DNA of 64,000 nt, taken from NCBI RefSeq assembly GCF_004798865.1, contig NW_025336010.1, positions 634,211 to 698,210 on the forward strand. Direction: 5' to 3'. The notes below the pieces were generated by a model. That model was given only the letters and a program-made list of their open reading frames with translations, did no database searches and had not been told where the DNA came from. Source of the DNA: Varanus komodoensis. Taxonomy: Eukaryota; Chordata; Lepidosauria; Squamata; Varanidae. Shown here in pieces: positions 59,643-64,000 of this stretch. The stretch's first letter is position 1. Every line of letters begins with the position of its first letter. The translations under genes were made by a program, and so were the position numbers.

Positions 59643-62080
59643 CTGGGAAAGAGCAAAATGAGGAACCGCGTGAGCCACCGAGAGTGCAGCCTAAGCAAAG
59701 CCAGCAAGAAGCCCAGGGTCAATGCCACAGCAGAAGCCTGTGATGCTACTGGCCACCTCTAATAAGCAGCTCTTCTCCCACATCGTGATGCTGCTGCTGA
59801 TATAAAAAGCACCACAGTTTTAGCTTTAGTTTTTATTTTCTTTTTTAACAAACAGAGAAGAGTACGGTGGCACCTCAAAAGCTAACAGGTTGCATTTTCC
59901 TCTCTGTTTATAAACACTTTTGTATCTACAACTGTGTTAGTTCAAGTAACATAAAAATAGCACTTCCTGTAACTCAGACACAGAGTGCTCATCTACCTCA
60001 TAGCAAGGGGATCTGCATTTCTTACACAAAGAGGCAACTTACACTTTAATGAACAAAAAGCTAGATTTTGTTTGTTAACAAAGAAAAGCCTTATTAAATA
60101 TTTTTTCCTTTTCCATTCGGCAATCCACAAAACTAGCCTCAGAAATACAAAAGCCTATCTTTCAGCTGATTATACTTTGTCCCATGGATTAAAATGATCC
60201 TCTGCCGATTAAACCACCAATGCTGTGCATCATGATCAGGAGCATGCCTGCTCAAAGGCAAATAAATGCCCAGGGCGAGAGCGGGTCTTACTCTCGGAGA
60301 TCCTGCGCCTTGCAGTGCAATTCTCTGCCTGTTAACCTGGAAGGTCTTCCGCGTGCAATGGGTCTTGCACACCAAGGGGATGTGCACAGCAGGGCAACCT
60401 TAGCAGACAAAGCAACAAGCAAGAAAGATTGAGGCTGCTACCAAACAGGAGTAGTTTTGCTAGCACTCGTTTTTCTAACAAATTTCCACTGTATGAAAAC
60501 TCAAAAGAAGCAGAGAGAAAATGTAGGAAGGATTCAAGAGAAAGGTAGTGATGTCTGGAGCCTCTGCAAACCTTCTGCATACAAGGTAGGGTGGTAAGGC
60601 AAAGACTTCATCTAGAAGACCTTTAGTGACCCCCTGCACACCTACAGGGAAGCAAATGTCTATTAAACTCCATTACAAGGATGCGCACTTCTCATGGGTG
60701 AGTCCCACTGAGTCAGGTGGGCTCCACTTCTGCACGGGAACTCACAGAGGTATGCAATTTTATGACTGGCATGAAGTCTGTTTGCCCAAAAGATCTGTCT
60801 CTAGGGGGCTCACTCATTGTGGCTTCAAATACACGCCATTCGTATGTGATGTTTGTGTTGGCACCACTCCAGCGCCTTGCCTCGTGCTCCTTCTGTTCTG
60901 GGAAAGCTGCATGGCCTGGAGAATCACGGCATCTAAGAGCGAGAGGCACATCAGCCTGCACACCCTGGGTGGCGCAGGAGTTCTGGATGTCCCCAGCATC
61001 AGCTCGATCAAAAGTGGCAAGCGTCACCCTGTTGTAACAGGTAGCGTCTGGGGGCTCCAGAGGGGTGCAAATGCCTTCCTGGCTACCACAGCAGAAGGCC
61101 ACTAGCCTGGGTGGTGCCAGGACTTCTCCTGAAGTCATGGCCTTGCAGAAGGATTGACCCTTAGATGGAAGGATCTGCTCTATGGCCGAGCCAAGGTATG
61201 GAATGTCCCACTGCAGGGAATTATCTCTCCTTGAGCTCACAGGAAAGAGCAGCCCTGGGAAGCAAGGGGCCTTCTTGGTGTGTGGGCAAGAGGCAGCCTC
61301 AGCGGGGAAAAGGGAATGCCCAAGGCCATCTCTGAGGAATGCCGATGGCGGAAACGGGAAGAGGAAGGGTGAGTTAGACAGACACCAGGATAAATTTTCT
61401 AGTTCTTGACACCAAAATAAATTTTCCCATAGGACTAAGTTGACAAGCAAGGAGAGCCCCACATCTAAATCAAAACAGGTGCGGAGGCAAAAGGCATGCG
61501 TGGATACAATGGTGCTGGTAAGAGAAACTCCTTTGTTTGGATTACACAAGCCTGAACTAAAGCATGCCTGGAATCCCATGACTTTGGACCTTATCTAGGA
61601 ATATGCCACTGGACTTTAAGACCCTGTTGCTCTCGCCTGTTTGGATTATGTGAGTTTGTCTGACCTTGTGCTAAGAACTGTGATGTGCAGATTCTTGTGC
61701 AAGTGACTGAGTTTGTGTCCTGCTGTAACAAAGAAGTTTGCTATTTCATCAGCATGTGTTTGCTTGCTACTGTTTTGAAGGAACTGCACCTGAAAGATAC
61801 CTGTCAACTAGCAAAACTGCAGCAACAACTACTACAACATGGTCTAATCCTGAAGTGTTCTCAACCCAAATTAGATGAGTAAGTTACAGTTCTATCTGGG
61901 CACTCCCATGGTTTTGTAATTCTTCCCTTGATTCAAGCTAAGCATCTCCCAGAAGCTTTGCCAGTGGAAAAAATTCACTTGGTTTTTAAAATATGGTTAA
62001 TATTGATAATAAACTATTGCAAAAGAATAGAGATACAAAATACATAATAAAATAGTCCACTTTGATTCAGTAAAAGAATC
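59643..62080. other. RAB36 intron segment without recognised exons
   Basis: Searched for the P-loop and switch I exon on the minus strand without success. Phrases near 59870 (ggtggcacctcaaaagctaa) and 60690-60730 (gggtgagtcccactgagtca) resemble old amniote interspersed repeats, but too weakly to name. The rest shows nothing recognisable. Confidence 0.5.
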
Positions 62081-62256
62081 ACAGAATTATAGAGCTGAAA
62101 GGCCACTGGGTCCAGCCCCCTGCTGTTGCAGGACACCAAGTCACACCATCCCACTCAGGTGGTGGCCCAGTTCCACCGTGAATGCCCCCAGGGTGGGAGA
62201 GCCCCCCACCTCTCCAGGCAGCCAGTTCCACTGCCATATTGCTGACAGTGGGGAAG
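62081..62256 (-). mobile_element. CR1-type 3' tail, antisense
   Basis: Shares ggacaccaag, accatcccactcagg and gagccccccacctctccagg with the tails at 52326-52570 and 63355-63612, so it is a third copy of that tail here. It ends abruptly at gtggggaagcc where a sense CR1 fragment starts. Confidence 0.8.
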
Positions 62257-62460
62257 CCTTTTCAGTGCAGCGCAGGGCCACAAGGTCGGTGGCCGGTTTG
62301 CAGGGGATGCCATTTGAGGCGAAACTGAGGGGACTGGTCTCTTCAGCCTGGAGAAGAGGAGACTCAGAGGGGATCTGTTGGCGACATACAGGTATGTGAG
62401 GGGGTGTCACACGGAGATGGGTAGAGACCTGCAGAGGAAGGCAGGACACGCTCCAATGGA
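62257..62460 (+). mobile_element. CR1 LINE fragment (young), both ends cut
   Basis: Matches copy A from about 6386 to 6585 (cagggccacaaggt.. to cacgctccaatggagc) with a small internal loss. It runs straight into the left edge of duplicated copy 2 through the shared ggagc. Confidence 0.88.
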
Positions 62461-63990
62461 GCTGCCCCGCTGTTAACATGCAGAAAAGGGTCTCAAATAG
62501 CTTTGGGCAGTGGACAGACGCTGAACTTGCAACTGCTGTGGATGCTCTCACAAAATGGCTGTCCTGGCGAGTTTGCCCATTCTCCAACGATGGACCTGGC
62601 TGCAGGGTAAAAGGCTTGGAGGTCAAAAGAAAAAGTCAGCAGAGGGAGGGGGCGATTGGTGCACGAAGCCTTCAGCAGGCACTGCTGAGGAGTCCTCAGG
62701 CACTGGAGCATTTGGCCGTTTTTAAAATTTATTGACAGGTATTTATAGGCCGCCTATAACTGTTGATTGCTGGCAGCAAAACGGTTCTCCAGCAGGATGC
62801 ACCTCTGGCTGGAGCCACGAGGACTCTTCTTGTGCTGGCCTTCCATCTGCCTGAGGCGCCCTGCCTCCCCCTCACCACAGAAGCAAGTGCACCCGGGGGT
62901 GGGACCGCCGGCCCCCAGGGAGGCAATGGCGTGTCCCCCTGCAAGATGGCAGGCACTTCACGAGCGGAGCCGGCTGGAGCCAGGGCAAGGCCCAATGGCC
63001 CGGGAGGCCCCTTCCAACTCACTCTGGTTCGGTGCTTCTGCTTCTAAGAGGGGAACGCCACGTCTGGGACAGAGGCCGAGCGCCTCCCCGGCCCTGGGGA
63101 GCAGCGGTGCTTCCAGAGGCAGACAGAAAACCCGCACAGAGTCTCCTTTCCAAAAGAGTCCTTCGTGGCCCAGGTCCCCCGGCAAGGCCGGTTCCTGCAG
63201 CACCCCTTAAGCGAGGGGCTACTGACGATTCCTGGGTGGCGCTTGGGGGGCTCCAGCTCGTAAGACTTCCTGGGCTGGTCTCGGGCACCGGTGGCCCCGG
63301 CTCCTCTACTCCTCCGACAGTACCTGTTCTCAGCCGCTCGCCTGCACTTGGAATCACAGAATCATCTACTAGTGCAGTTAGAAGGGACCATGAATGCCAC
63401 TGGGTCCAGTCCCCTGCTGTTGCAGGACACCAAGCTGCACCATCCCACTCAGGCGGTGGTCCAGTTCCGCCTGGAATGCCTCCAGTGTGGTAGAGCCCCC
63501 CACCTCTCCAGGCAGCTGGTTCCACTCTCACATTGCTGACAGTGGGGAAGCCTTTCCTGCTGTCCAGCCTGAATCTGGGTTGCTGCAGTTTGAATTGATT
63601 ATTCCGTGTCCTNNNNNNNNNNNNNNNNNNNNNNNNNNNNNNNNNNNNNNNNNNNNNNNNNNNNNNNNNNNNNNNNNNNNNNNNNNNNNNNNNNNNNNNN
63701 NNNNNNNNNNNNATAGGGAACCCTAGCTACCCCTTCTCCAGTTGTCTGGCACTTCTCCTATCTTCCAAGATTCGTCAAAGATAATAACCAGTGGTTCTGA
63801 GAGTTCCTCCACTAGCTCTTCTGTGGCTCTGGGATGGAGTTCGTTGGGCCCTGGAGATCTGAAAGTGTTCATTCCATCTAGGTATTCCTTGACCATTTCT
63901 CTGTCCATCTTGGGCTGCCATCTCTCTCTTCCAGCCAGAACTTCCTCTTGATTGCAGACTTCCTTGTGGGAGAAGACTGAGGCGAAGTAG
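62459..63990. repeat. Duplicated segment, copy 2 (in a RAB36 intron)
   Basis: Second copy of 51451-52939, same orientation and same order of parts, with a 100-N gap at the same internal position. It begins at a CR1 fragment (62257-62460) and ends near 63990, where similarity to copy 1 stops just after gagaagactgaggcgaag. Confidence 0.92.
63613..63712. other. Assembly gap, exactly 100 N
   Basis: Placeholder gap with the same flanks as 52571-52670. Confidence 0.99.
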
Positions 63991-64000
63991 AAGTTGAGCA

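Noticed and set aside
1-64000. CRISPR arrays, bacterial operons or phage modules
   Set aside because: No regularly spaced short repeats or prokaryotic gene organisation; spliced vertebrate genes and vertebrate retroelements make the origin clear.

Overview
This window is vertebrate nuclear DNA, most likely from a squamate reptile (lizard or snake). The inference rests on the repeat set seen together: BovB (RTE) LINEs, several young CR1 LINEs, L2 tails, tRNA-derived SINEs of the Sauria type, DIRS retroelement fossils, hAT and Tigger-like DNA elements, and gamma-like retroviral fossils. No bacterial or viral genome organisation is present.

Two host genes are recognised, both on the minus strand. 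BCR (breakpoint cluster region protein) contributes its whole first coding exon (40869 down to 39396, 491 codons plus one base). It sits in a strong CpG island (about 39400-42450), so everything from 39395 down to 1 should be BCR intron 1. RAB36, a Rab-family GTPase, lies upstream of BCR in the same orientation. Six coding exons can be followed from the WDTAGQE exon (59642) to a C-terminal Cys-Cys stop (50186), with a probable ATTAAA poly(A) signal at 49566-49571. Exons for the Rab N-terminus, P-loop and switch I are not visible and should lie beyond 64000. The RAB36-BCR order matches human chromosome 22.

Region by region: 1-8434 is a DIRS fossil (minus strand) split by a BovB (977-3116, perfect 8-bp target duplication) and a CR1 (3700-6828), the CR1 itself holding an L2 (4299-5018). 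8435-12724 is mostly non-repetitive intron. 12725-14632 is an internally deleted CR1 with an antisense L2 inside. 15590-17640 is a retroviral fossil with a proline-type primer site. 18430-20860 is a second DIRS fossil. 20915-21157 and 25978-26341 are two hAT elements with readable target duplications. 22630-24236 is another internally deleted CR1. 27043-28559 holds a SINE and a Tigger-like element. 28975-29500 is a second retroviral fossil abutting a BovB (29502-32006). 32500-35750 is a third DIRS fossil. 37414-40869 leads into BCR exon 1. 42665-45778 carries old and young antisense CR1s and a SINE between BCR and RAB36. The RAB36 introns hold old CR1s, and a 1.5-kb segment present twice (51451-52939 and 62459-63990), each copy carrying a 100-N gap at the same internal site.

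I see no operon-like system, CRISPR array, or credible new protein-coding gene. The points most worth a second look are the duplicated segment with matching gaps, the lineage-specific growth of BCR exon 1, and the nested, internally deleted retroelements.
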